Positions 23,983-33,558 of a DNA stretch of 64,000 nt are shown one piece after another. Position numbers and translations under genes: made by a program. The first letter of the stretch is position 1. Every line of letters begins with the position of its first letter. The stretch is taken from NCBI GenBank assembly GCA_016800925.1, contig JABCPU010000069.1:161737-225736 (forward strand). The letters run 5' to 3'. Source of the stretch: Suillus spraguei. Lineage: Eukaryota > Basidiomycota > Agaricomycetes > Boletales > Suillaceae. The notes beneath the pieces are model-generated. The model saw nothing but the letters and a program-made list of their open reading frames with translations, was not told where the DNA came from and searched no databases.

Positions 23983-26900
23983 CCCTCCCATCCTCCGAAG
24001 AACCAAGTGTCTCGTTGAATTCTTGAAGAGCGTCTGAACCCTCAACCTCACTTCCTGCTAGCCAAACGTCTGTTTGTGGTCCGTAACCGCGCCATCGAAC
24101 GAGGTATTGAAAGCCGCGGCCGCGTGGACGACGATCTAGAATGTGCTCAATCTCCCATTCTTCGGCACCTGAAGGTGTGATGATTGGTCTTGGTGTTTGT
24201 AGCTCGCGGGACGGATAGAGTGTTGTGTCATTGGGTACGTGCTTCTTCAATTCCGAGGCATGGAAAGTTGAGTGTATGTTAGTATGCGCTGGTAGGTCAA
24301 GAGTGTAATTGGAGGACTCAGGGTGCGCTATTATGATCTTGTATGGCCCGTCGAAACGGGGCATAAATTTAGCGACCCGTCTGTTATTTCCGGTTGTGTA
24401 TTCTCGTCGCCGGTGCGCCGTTGAGAGGTATACGAGGTCGCCAACTGTGAATACTGGTTCTTTGTCTCGGTGAGCGTTTGCTGAGTTCGCTTGACTGATC
24501 TTCGCCGCGACAAGCGCGTCGTGTGCGTCTGCTATATCTGATTTCAGCGATATGATGGCTTCGAGTGCATTGTTGATGTCTGCTGGGAAGTCTTCGCGGA
24601 TGTCGTGCACTCCTTTTGGTGTCAGTGGAGGCAGCAAACGAGGTGTGCGTCCTAAATGTAAGTGAAAGTGTGAGTACCCAGTGGATTTATTGACAGTAGA
24701 CATGAGGTTAAATCTGACGCGCGGTAGCGCATTTACCCAGCCGTTTTGGTGACGGTCTACGAAGAATCTTAATGCTTCGTTGATACTTTTGTTGGTACGT
24801 TCGCTTGCTCCGTCTGTTTGCGGGTGATAGGCCGTTGACATTTTGAGCTTTATTCCCGTTAGGCGATGCAAGGCTTTCCAAAACTTGCTGGTGAACCATT
24901 TGTCGCGGTCGGAGACGATGCTGAGAGGTAGGCCGTTCTCACAATACCACCCATTGAAGAACAAGTTCGCGATCTCCGGAGCAGTCATGTTCATCCGGCA
25001 CGGGATGAGTCGAATATCTGCACCGAGCCTATCTGTGATCGTCATGATGGCATCGTATCCGTGCTCGACGGGAAGGGGTCCAATAAAGTCAATCGCGACC
25101 GAATCCCCGCGATCGTCGGGCACCGGTAACGGGTGGAGTGGACCTGGAGATTTAGTAGTTTTGCTTTTGTTTCTCGCACAATCTGGGCACGCAGGAATGT
25201 AACTTTCTTCCAAGTCCCTCCTCATGTTTGGCCAATAGAACGATTCTCGAAGAGCGGCGTACGATTTGTCAACTCCGCAGTGACCCAGATCGTCATGTGC
25301 CAACCGGAAGACGGTTTCGCGTAGGTGAGTGATGCGTGGTATTACGAGCCTGTTATTGATGTAGAGTAGTCCATCGCGTTCTTGCAGTCCTGGAAGGGAG
25401 CCTGTCAGTTGAGTGAGTCTTTTGCACCAGTGATCACTTTGGTAGCCGTCTTTGATGTCATTGAGTAGTTTGTTGTCAGAGGTGATGGAAAGGACTATTG
25501 CGATGGGTTTTATGTTGTTTCCGATGTTCGACGGCATGTTGATGGTATCGCAAGTGTACGATGGGATGTCGTCCGTGTCTGCTGGCAATCGGGAGAGTGC
25601 GTCGGCTACTGTGTTTTGTTCGCCGGGGATGTATTGAATAGTGAAATCATATTGAGCAAGAAATTCTTGCCACCTTGCCTGTCGACGGGACAGCTCTTTT
25701 TGAGTCATGAAATTTTCCAAGGTACGATGATCCGTGTAAACGGTGAACGGCGTCCCGAGTAATTCCACGCGCCATTTCTTCAGTGCTCGGACAATTGCTA
25801 GGAGCTCTTTTTCGTGTACAGGGTAGTTTAGTTGTGCATCCCGAAGTTGCATGGAGTCGAAAGCTACGGGTCGTGCGGTCGTTTGAGTTGGTCCAAAGCT
25901 TAACATTCCACCAGTTCGCCAGTCGCTGGCATCACACGTCACGTAGATGTGGTTGTTACCCAGATCATCGTGGTCGATGGTTGTCAGGCAGTCTCGGCTG
26001 ACGACGAGTCTTTTTATGCCGTCGAAGGCTTCTTGGTGACGTTTGGTCCATCCCGGCCATTGAAGGTCCACACTTTTCATTGTGAGTGGTGTGAGGATGT
26101 GGGTATGGTCCGCAAGATTAGGTAGAAATTGTTCGAGGTATCTGACGAGGCCGAGGTAAGAGCGTACATCATTCGCTGACTTCGGAACAGGCCAGTCGAG
26201 GATCCGTTTCACCTTCGATGCGTCTGCTTCGATTCCGGAGGCCGAGATATGATGACCGAGAAAGTCAATTTCTGTGCAGAATAAAGATGTCTTTTTTGGA
26301 GAGCAGAATAGACCAGCCTTTCGTAGTGCATCGAGGACGAGTCTCACGTTTTTGACATGTTCCGCGACTGTTTGTGACCATATAATGATGTCGTCCAAGT
26401 AAGCGTGACAAATTTTTCCGATGAGGGGACGTAGTGCGATGTACATTCGTCGTTGGTGTGTCGCGGGAGCATTCCTTCCTCCTTGTGGCATAACTGTCCA
26501 CTCGTGGAGACCTTTCGGTGTGTCGATAGCAGTATATTTAATGTCGTCGGGGTGTACACGTGTTTGAAAGAATGAATTCGTCATGTCTATTTTCCCGAAG
26601 ATTTTTCCCTTGGCACAGTCTCGTAAGATTTCGTCGATGCGTGGGAGTGGATGGTTATCGGGGATTGTGTTGGCATTGAGCGCTCTGTAGTCATTCACCC
26701 AACGAGGTAACGCTGTGGGGTCCTTTTTTGGGATTAGAAAAGCAGGGGAGACGAACGGGCTTGACGAAGGTCGGAGACGGCCTGCTGCGACGTGTTCATC
26801 GAGGAGTTGTGTCCAGGCTTCTCTATATTTTCGAGGTGTGTTGTAACGTCTGCATTGGATTATTTTGTTCGGGTCCTTTAGTCGAATTCGGTGAACGACT

Positions 26901-28558
26901 TCCGTCGGTAGATGGTCGATATGAGGAATATCAGACGGGAATCTGTCCGCATATTGTCGACGGATTTCGGCATCGAGACGCTCGAGTTGCTCTTTGTTCT
27001 TTTCAATGAAAGCTAACGAGTCGATTCTCTCACGTAGCACACTAGCAACATGTGGAGAAGTCGAAGTCGTGTGTTTTTCAAGGTCATTGTGACGTGAGGT
27101 GAGAACTGATCGAAGTTCACGAATTACATCTTTACGTAGTCGTAACGTGTCTCGGAGTGAAGGAATCGGAGTATGTACATGTTGGATGCGTTTCGGTGGG
27201 TTTAGAAGGTCATAGTCGGAATCTTTGTTGGTGCAAGTGCGAAGCTCGTGATCTATAATGAGGCAATTATGTGATAAGAATGGTCCTCCGAGGAGGAGGG
27301 GTACAACAAGGTCCGGTGCGATGATTGCACGTATCGTACGTGATTGCCAGTCATGGTCAAGAGAAGAAGGAGACAAGAGGACATATTCGGAAAAAGACAG
27401 AGTGGAACTCGAAGAATTAAGAAATGCAGAATTTGCCTGTATCGCGGCATGTAGTTTGCGTCTTCGCAAGCCGAGTTTGTTCACGACATCGTCGTTAATA
27501 AGAACTAGATGTGACCCATGGTCAATTAACGCGTCTATGCGCTCAAATGAATTGGAAGAAGGCCCCGTCAAGAGACAAGGCCATGTAAGGTGGGCAGTTT
27601 CAAAAGGGGCTACGCACGTGTCATCTTCGGAGTCTGATACATCCTCGAACACGTTGGAGGGCATAACGGCAGCTATGGGAGCGATTGCGGCAACGGTTTT
27701 GCTCGGTTTGTCTCCCTTTTGCTTTGCCGCGGTAGCATCAGTCTCCGTCAGCGTTTTGTATGATGAGGCATCAGGTGCGCCATTGGGACACTCCTTGGAT
27801 CTGTGCGATACGTAGAATCTGCGACATTTAAAACAGCCACTGTGTTCTGCGAGGAGGGTGCGTTCAGCCACTGTGAGAGCTCCGAGACGGGGTGTAGATG
27901 TATTTAGAGGCACGCGGGAGGAGGATGATGATGTTTTCGTAGAAGTTTGGTTATAGGATGTCGTGCGTTTGGATTTGTAGAAGTCTTCAGCGAACTTCTT
28001 GTGCATGGCGATGTCTTCAAGACGTTTGTCGTCGAGGTGGCGAACCTCTTCGATCCACGCCTTGAGTGTAAGTGTCGAGGGTAGTTTCGCTCGGAGTACG
28101 GGCGTCGTGAGATCGTCGCACAAGTTTGCTTCTAGCTGGTTTCGTAGCTGCGTGTCGTCAAGGTGGGCAGGGTTACCGTACAAGAGGGCATTTTGATTTT
28201 GAAGTTCTAATGCCCACTCGTAGAATGGACGGGAGCATTGTTGTGAGCCCAATACCTTTTTCCGGAGTTTCGTGTCCCAATGTGTTTCGAGCCACGCGTC
28301 TTTCAGCGCCGTCATATACTCATCGAAGGTCCCCGTATCTAAGGTATTTCGTTGTGCAAGATACCAGGTATGTAGGCGTGGGTCTAACATCCCAAACGCC
28401 ACCATTTTAACTTGGTTCTTCTCTTCGATTTCTTTATGCATGAAATACGTGGAGCACGCATTCTCCCAGTCGCGCGCGACTTCGGGGGTGAGTTCACCTG
28501 CGAGGAGTTTTGGCGGTTTACTAGGCGCTGGTTGATCTACCATTGCTGTTTTTGTCAT
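23978..28558 (-). CDS. Gag-Pol polyprotein of chromovirus 1 (1526 codons)
   Basis: One continuous frame fuses Gag and Pol without a frameshift. Features by residue: a Gag capsid-like region 1-230; a Cys/His knuckle near 239-256 reading CFKCRRFYVSHRSKEC; a protease near 346 with IDHGS where D-S/T-G is usual; reverse transcriptase with the catalytic YLDD near 719; RNase H with CDASDWRTGG near 874; an integrase HHCC zinc region near 1090-1130 (CPDCARNKS) followed by the DDE core (VAIDFIGPL, VSDRDKWF, ASERTNKS); and a C-terminal chromodomain near 1469-1516 (EIEHILDRRPRGRGFQYLVR). The last codons (EDGRV) are encoded by the polypurine tract, and the stop TAA lies inside the LTR. No lesion. Confidence 0.96.
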   Translation of the reverse strand: MTKTAMVDQPAPSKPPKLLAGELTPEVARDWENACSTYFMHKEIEEKNQVKMVAFGMLDPRLHTWYLAQRNTLDTGTFDEYMTALKDAWLETHWDTKLRKKVLGSQQCSRPFYEWALELQNQNALLYGNPAHLDDTQLRNQLEANLCDDLTTPVLRAKLPSTLTLKAWIEEVRHLDDKRLEDIAMHKKFAEDFYKSKRTTSYNQTSTKTSSSSSRVPLNTSTPRLGALTVAERTLLAEHSGCFKCRRFYVSHRSKECPNGAPDASSYKTLTETDATAAKQKGDKPSKTVAAIAPIAAVMPSNVFEDVSDSEDDTCVAPFETAHLTWPCLLTGPSSNSFERIDALIDHGSHLVLINDDVVNKLGLRRRKLHAAIQANSAFLNSSSSTLSFSEYVLLSPSSLDHDWQSRTIRAIIAPDLVVPLLLGGPFLSHNCLIIDHELRTCTNKDSDYDLLNPPKRIQHVHTPIPSLRDTLRLRKDVIRELRSVLTSRHNDLEKHTTSTSPHVASVLRERIDSLAFIEKNKEQLERLDAEIRRQYADRFPSDIPHIDHLPTEVVHRIRLKDPNKIIQCRRYNTPRKYREAWTQLLDEHVAAGRLRPSSSPFVSPAFLIPKKDPTALPRWVNDYRALNANTIPDNHPLPRIDEILRDCAKGKIFGKIDMTNSFFQTRVHPDDIKYTAIDTPKGLHEWTVMPQGGRNAPATHQRRMYIALRPLIGKICHAYLDDIIIWSQTVAEHVKNVRLVLDALRKAGLFCSPKKTSLFCTEIDFLGHHISASGIEADASKVKRILDWPVPKSANDVRSYLGLVRYLEQFLPNLADHTHILTPLTMKSVDLQWPGWTKRHQEAFDGIKRLVVSRDCLTTIDHDDLGNNHIYVTCDASDWRTGGMLSFGPTQTTARPVAFDSMQLRDAQLNYPVHEKELLAIVRALKKWRVELLGTPFTVYTDHRTLENFMTQKELSRRQARWQEFLAQYDFTIQYIPGEQNTVADALSRLPADTDDIPSYTCDTINMPSNIGNNIKPIAIVLSITSDNKLLNDIKDGYQSDHWCKRLTQLTGSLPGLQERDGLLYINNRLVIPRITHLRETVFRLAHDDLGHCGVDKSYAALRESFYWPNMRRDLEESYIPACPDCARNKSKTTKSPGPLHPLPVPDDRGDSVAIDFIGPLPVEHGYDAIMTITDRLGADIRLIPCRMNMTAPEIANLFFNGWYCENGLPLSIVSDRDKWFTSKFWKALHRLTGIKLKMSTAYHPQTDGASERTNKSINEALRFFVDRHQNGWVNALPRVRFNLMSTVNKSTGYSHFHLHLGRTPRLLPPLTPKGVHDIREDFPADINNALEAIISLKSDIADAHDALVAAKISQANSANAHRDKEPVFTVGDLVYLSTAHRRREYTTGNNRRVAKFMPRFDGPYKIIIAHPESSNYTLDLPAHTNIHSTFHASELKKHVPNDTTLYPSRELQTPRPIITPSGAEEWEIEHILDRRPRGRGFQYLVRWRGYGPQTDVWLAGSEVEGSDALQEFNETLGSSEDGRV
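23983..23995 (-). other. Polypurine tract of chromovirus 1
   Basis: On the minus strand GGATGGGAGGG sits directly against the LTR start TGTAAG. This is the expected position of the plus-strand primer for reverse transcription. It doubles as coding sequence for the final Gag-Pol residues. Confidence 0.75.
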
Positions 28559-28872
28559 GGTGCGGATAAGGTGGGGTATATGCGTTGACTCCGGTTCAGA
28601 ATCTGAAGAGGAATCGTTAGAGCGCTTTGTTACGGCGGTAGTGGTTATCGGTGATGTATTATTCGAGGACAGGGGTGTTAACGGAGACGGCGGGGGAGAT
28701 GACAGGTCAAGAGACGGTTGGGGTACCTTCGCGCGTGAGCGCGTGGTCAGGGATCGGGAAACGGTTGGGTTCCTCCGTGTGGAAGACAGGTTGACAGGTC
28801 AGGTGGCGGGCGGGGGCCCTATGTTTTGAACGTGGTTGTTATCAACGGTTGTTGTCGATATTAAAAAAAAAG
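28559..28872 (-). other. Chromovirus 1 untranslated leader
   Basis: Lies between the 5' LTR (element orientation) and the Gag start. Directly after the LTR the element strand reads a run of T followed by AATATCGACAAC. I find no typical tRNA-complementary primer site beginning TGG, so the priming mode is unresolved. Confidence 0.6.
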
Positions 28873-29077
28873 TGGAAGCCCGCCGTGGTGGCGGCGGGAA
28901 ACACTAAGCAGATCAAACAAGGATTAATAGGACAAGACCGTGGATTTCAGAGCGTGATACAAATGAGCAGATGATAGTAGGTAAGAGACCTAAGTCTGAT
29001 CTCGATGGCGTAAAACGTAGTGATATAAATGGGGGAACGTTCACGTGATTGTTGATGTTGTAAGCACTCGGCTTACA
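28873..29077 (-). repeat. LTR (5' LTR in element orientation)
   Basis: 205 bp copy identical by eye to 23778-23982. Followed by the second CCTTC duplication at 29078-29082 and then by the alcohol dehydrogenase 5' region. Confidence 0.95.
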
Positions 29078-29122
29078 CCTTCTCCAGTACATTCAGCATT
29101 CAAGCATCTTACAACTATCATC

Positions 29123-30547
29123 ATGTCGAACATTCCAAAGACACAAATCGCTGCAGTCGTGCCGTACCATGGAGCTATTCTTCAAATAAAGAACGATCAC
29201 CCGGTCAAGCAACCTTCTGAGCTTGCCCCGGGTGAATGCCTCATCAAATTGTCTTGTACTGGAGTCTGTCATACAGATTTGCATGCCAGCAAAAATGATT
29301 GGCCAGTTCACGCCAGTACACCTCTTGTTGGTGGGCATGAAGGTGTAGGGGAGATCGTTGCCATTGGGCAAAACACCGGCGAATGTCCGGTGAAGGTTGG
29401 TGATCGCGTCGGCATCAAGTGGCTTGCGTACTCTTGCCTGAACTGCGAGCAATGCCGCAATGGACGAGAGCAAAGTGAGTTAAACATCCGAATGTATGAA
29501 CATGATGCTCAATTTCAAATCCAGACTGTCCCAAGGCGAAATTAAGTGGTTTCACCGTTGATGGCACATTCGCACAGTACACAGTATGTCAACTTCCAGG
29601 TATTCAAAATGTGTCGCTGACTTTGTTAGGTTTCCTACGTACATCACGTTACACCTATTCCAAAAAATTTAGACAGCAACGCCGCGGCTTCGATACTTTG
29701 TGCGGTAAGGTTATATCCTTTCTAATCGATTGTAATTCATTCACATGCTGCATCAAGGGAGTTACTGTATATAGAGCCCTCAAATACAGCCATGCAAAGA
29801 TTGGCGAATGGGTTGTCTTGCCTGGTGCAGGTGGTGGCCTCGGACACTTGGGTCTGTTTCACTACTGCAGTTGATATCAATGATCCGACCACTGACCTCT
29901 TGAATAGCGGTTCAATACGCAGTGGCTATGGGCTTGCGTGTCGTGGCAATAGGTATTTCACCCCACTCGTACTTGAGAGGAGACTAATATTGTTGCCTTC
30001 AGATACAGGCCTCGAGAAGAAGAAAATGTGCTTGGAACTTGGAGCCGAAAAATGGATTGACTTCAAGGAAGCACAAGACATTGTCCAGGCTGTGCGGGAA
30101 GCCTGTGATGGCGAGGGAGCACATTGTGCTATCGTTACCGCTGCAAGTGCATCTGGTTATACGCAAGCTGTTGATTACCTTCGACCTGGAGGAACCCTAA
30201 TGGCAGTAGGGCTACCGGGTGAAGCAAAGTTTGAGGCATCCATCTTTTTCACCGTATTTAAGGTAGGCTCTGTAGAGAAAGATTCAATTTTGGTTTGTTC
30301 AAGAATTGTCACAGAGCATTAACATCATTGGTTCATATGTCGGTAATCGTCAAGATGCTGTCGAGGCTCTGGAGATCGCATCAAGAGGTAGGGTAGTAGT
30401 GAAGTATGAGTGCAAGGGTCTCTCCGAGCTCAAGGAGTGAGTAGTTCGCGATGGTGAAGACATATGACTGACATGATTCATAGGGCATATAACGCACTTG
30501 AGCAAGGGAAAGTAGCTGGGAGAGTTGTCTTGGAGATGTCACACTGA
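29123..30547 (+). CDS. Zinc-dependent alcohol dehydrogenase (Adh1-like)
   Basis: Medium-chain dehydrogenase interconverting alcohols and aldehydes with NAD(H). Catalytic-zinc motifs are TGVCHTDLHA and GGHEGVGEIVAIG. The structural-zinc loop SCLNCEQCRNGREQ continues over the first intron into a further Cys. Later exons give SYVHHVTPIPKNLDSNAAAS and GVTVYRALKYS, then the nucleotide-binding GAGGGLGHLG, and DTGLEKKKMCLELGAE. The end is KVAGRVVLEMSH with TGA at 30545-30547. About six introns, all GT..AG where checked, with no lesion. Length matches fungal ADH1 proteins. A young retrotransposon ends 41-45 bp upstream of the ATG (29123), so its native promoter has been displaced by 5.3 kb. Confidence 0.93.
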
Positions 30548-30644
30548 AAATCTAATGTAATCACAAGAGTCAAAACCAAGCGTATACTGTACTTGCGCGC
30601 ATATCCAAATCGGTGTATACTATCATAATACCCAAGTCTTCTCA

Positions 30645-33163
30645 TTATGCATTCCGTCTGAACACCAGGGGAAGGCGGGTTGGTCTAAATAGCCATGAAT
30701 ATTTCATTTCAGAGCAGAAATTCAACGTACGTGAGTATACTTTGCGCGTCAAGTATTCTCGCCTACGTTGCTCATACGTGCCGCCAGCAAACTGCGGCTT
30801 GTCCTTGATTGAAATGATATATCGCAAAATTAACACGGTGAGAGTCACTGTCCCCTCGGTTTCCGCAAATTCAAACGGATGACCAAGAATAATGACCACA
30901 TACTTTCTTCCTATACACTCTCTATAACCTTCATTGGTATAGACGTCCTCCGAGTCAAGTTCGTTCTGAGCAAGATGTTAAGATTCTTACCACCACTGAA
31001 GGCGAGTAATGCATCTCTGTTCCAGTCACCCAAGAATCGTTCCGGTTTAGATGTGAATGGATCTTTCCAGTACCTAGCTGCAATCATGCGCAAGGTTGTT
31101 ATTGCGTCTCTTTGGATCTGGCAAGTATCGTACGGTTGTAGTGAATCCCAGGTACGTCCAGCAAAAGATCCAATCCTTTAGGCGCAACGATTGTTTTCGG
31201 CGTCCCGTTAACATCTGTGACGGTGAAGGTCGTGTCTTCGGCACTTGACTTTGGCAAAAAGCAAACCTGCACCTGAAGTTAACAAAATCGCCCAGAAATG
31301 TTCGCCCCACCAACATACAGGGGGAGCATCCGCAGTGCTTCGCTGTACACGCTGCCACGATGTCAGCCCACACCCAGTCCGATCGATTTAGAGGGAAACT
31401 GACGCAGAAGAGTACGCCAATGACAGCATATCATCATGAGTCTGTCAAAAGCATCGTGAGCCTGGCCGGATAGCTGTTCGTAATCCAGAGGTCTATAGAG
31501 GAATTCTTCCATCAGGCAGTACGCACTTGATGTGTTGGTACATTTCTTCTTGCTTATCGGGATGTAAAGCCAATAGTGCGAGCGCAAAAGACAATGCATG
31601 CGATGTCGACCACAAGTTGTCAGCATGAGACAGAAGTGTCAAAGAGATGTAGTCCATCGTGTCCCGCAACCAAAATTATGAGGATATTGCCTGTCGGACA
31701 ATATTACCGTGTTTGTAAGGCTGGGTGTGAGTTCGAAGGGGAAAGCGAACAGAATAAGAGAAATATAAGAGAGGGGTAAGAGGTGATAGCGATAAGGGAC
31801 AGATCGACGTAGTTAGGATACGAGTAGGACTAGACTTTCGAGACGAGTTATTAGACAAGACACTTTAAGGACTTTCTGAGGGGCTTTCTGAACGGGGAAT
31901 CTAAGATAGAATTCGCTTCCCTTCGCCGGGGAATAAGGACTGCGAAACTATAAGAGTCCTCGAGTATGGATAGGCCGAACGAGTACGTGAAAACAGAGGC
32001 ACAAGGAAGTGGCGTTGCAACTGACGTAGAATGGAGAGAAAAAGGGATACGAAAATTGAATGAGTGACGGTATGAATGACAATAGTTGCATAGCATGCAG
32101 CTTGGTCTCATTATGGTACAGACTTGTTCTCTGACACTGTGCGGAGAGTATTTTTTGAAAGTTAGCTAGTGCCCGAGTGGGACCTTAGCGTCCTCCTTCC
32201 AGGATATGGGACGACCAAAGGCTGTAACGAGTTCACTATATCGACAGCTACATATTGATAATGCCGATCGCACTCACCTGCAGCCCCAATCACGAACAGG
32301 GAAATCTAGTGATCCGAATAAGCGCGGAGGTGGCCTCAAGAGCTCTCACTGGAAAAGTCAAATCTACGGAGTGATCGACAACCACTTCTTCTTGTCCAGC
32401 CCACATCGTATTAAAAAAGGTCGAGCATGATCTGTGTCGTTGTATTCCACACCAATCTGTTGTTCCTCTTCAAGTTTCAAGTTAGGAAGCTCTATTGTAT
32501 GCACTGACGTCAGTCACTGACTTCTGAAAATGCAGGTGCGACGATCTTACGGTAACGCTTCCATTCGTCGCCTTCGGAAGTAACAATGTTTTCGCCGAAA
32601 TTTTTTAATAGTGTAGTGGTGTCCTCCACGAGACCAAACTGTGTGCTTTAATGCGGTTAATAAATTTGTCAAGCTTTCAAGACCGAAATAGATGGACATA
32701 CCTTAATCACATCGACGTCTGCTGTTAACAGCAATCCCATCACTTTCGGCCAGCATGGCGCCTGAAACTATTGACCTTTATACGCTAGAGTTGCAAGCAA
32801 CTTACAATGGAAATTACATCGGCTTCCGAAATTTACGTTAATCAGGGAAAATGAACTAACATGAAAAAATATTCACATTCGGCCATGCTTCGACAGCCAA
32901 AAACGATCATGACCTAAGGTCAACAAAGGGACCGGGGGCAGCATGTGTCCCAGCAAGGTTGAAAAACTAATGATTGTTCTGTATCCTGGAGGATGACTCC
33001 GCAGGATAATTAGTTCTATGACAGTAATTCGATAAAGCTAGTTAACTTACTGAATGTTTGCCAACAGTCGACAGAAATCCAAGAAGAGTTCTAATGCGCG
33101 CAGTGCAGCCACCGAACCTACTAGTATTGAAAGGGTCTTTAACGGCGAACCAGTGACAATCAT
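30645..33163 (-). pseudogene. Cytochrome P450 remnant
   Basis: P450 landmarks occur in correct order but with breaks. The N-terminal anchor begins MIVTGSPLKTLSILVGSV (33163). HMLPPVPLLTLGHDRFWLSK lies near 32920, and the C-helix GDEWKRYRKIVAPAFS near 32540-32590. The I-helix remnant reads GNILIILVAGHD near 31660-31700. YSEALRMLPL lies near 31330, SSAEDTTFTVTDVNGTPK near 31210-31260, and DPFTSKPERFLGDWNRDALL near 31050. Close to the haem loop CIGRK is followed by FAETEGTVTL, and the end is RLPLVFRRNA. Lesions: a six-base A run (T on the coding strand) at 32413-32418 shifts frame, TAG at 32166-32168 replaces an expected sense codon, frames change around the I-helix and at 31500, and ~400 bp (31705-32105) has no P450 similarity. 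Sequencing error could explain single-base shifts but not all breaks. Confidence 0.8.
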
Positions 33164-33558
33164 GCTTGCGGGGGTACTGGAAATGAAGATGTCGTGAGTA
33201 TGCAACGCAGTACTCTGTTCACTTGGAGCTCTATCATATACACATGATGCCAATTTCAAACCCGGTTGTTTTCGGAATGGATTATTATTATACCACAGGT
33301 CAACAGCTGCGTGGCTCAGACCATACTCCGACGACGACGACAAGGACCACTGGGGAAATCGGAACAGAGCCCGGTGGTGGGACATATTACGGCCAAGTGG
33401 AGAACTGCAGGCACCCGGGTAGATGTTACTGGAACATATATATGGATCATATCCGTCGAAAGCAGAGCACGAGAATCGAAACATCAAGGGACACAGAGAA
33501 GGGCAGCAGGTTGCATGAGCACTAAATTAGTACAATCAAATTACATTGGTCACCACAA
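33164..33558. other. Intergenic, no gene seen
   Basis: Lies between the P450 remnant start and the GPI16 stop. Open frames here run across the P450 5' end on both strands and show no domain. Confidence 0.4.

Larger units (their letters stand above)
23778..29077 (-). mobile_element. Complete Ty3/gypsy LTR retrotransposon with chromodomain
   Basis: A 5300 bp element on the minus strand bounded by two 205 bp LTRs that read identically, with flanking CCTTC duplications. It carries a single uninterrupted gag-pol frame. Domain order protease, reverse transcriptase, RNase H, integrase, chromodomain places it among the chromoviruses of the Ty3/gypsy group. Identical LTRs imply a very recent insertion, and the intact frame means that it may still be active. 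It lies 41 bp upstream of the alcohol dehydrogenase ATG and points away from it. Confidence 0.96.

Noticed and set aside
28557..28829. Plus-strand 90-codon frame beside the Gag start
   Set aside because: Lies in the retroelement leader on the opposite strand; Arg/Gly-rich translation without domain.
30613..30882. Plus-strand frame over the P450 3' end
   Set aside because: Shadow of the P450 remnant, whose motifs are clear on the minus strand.
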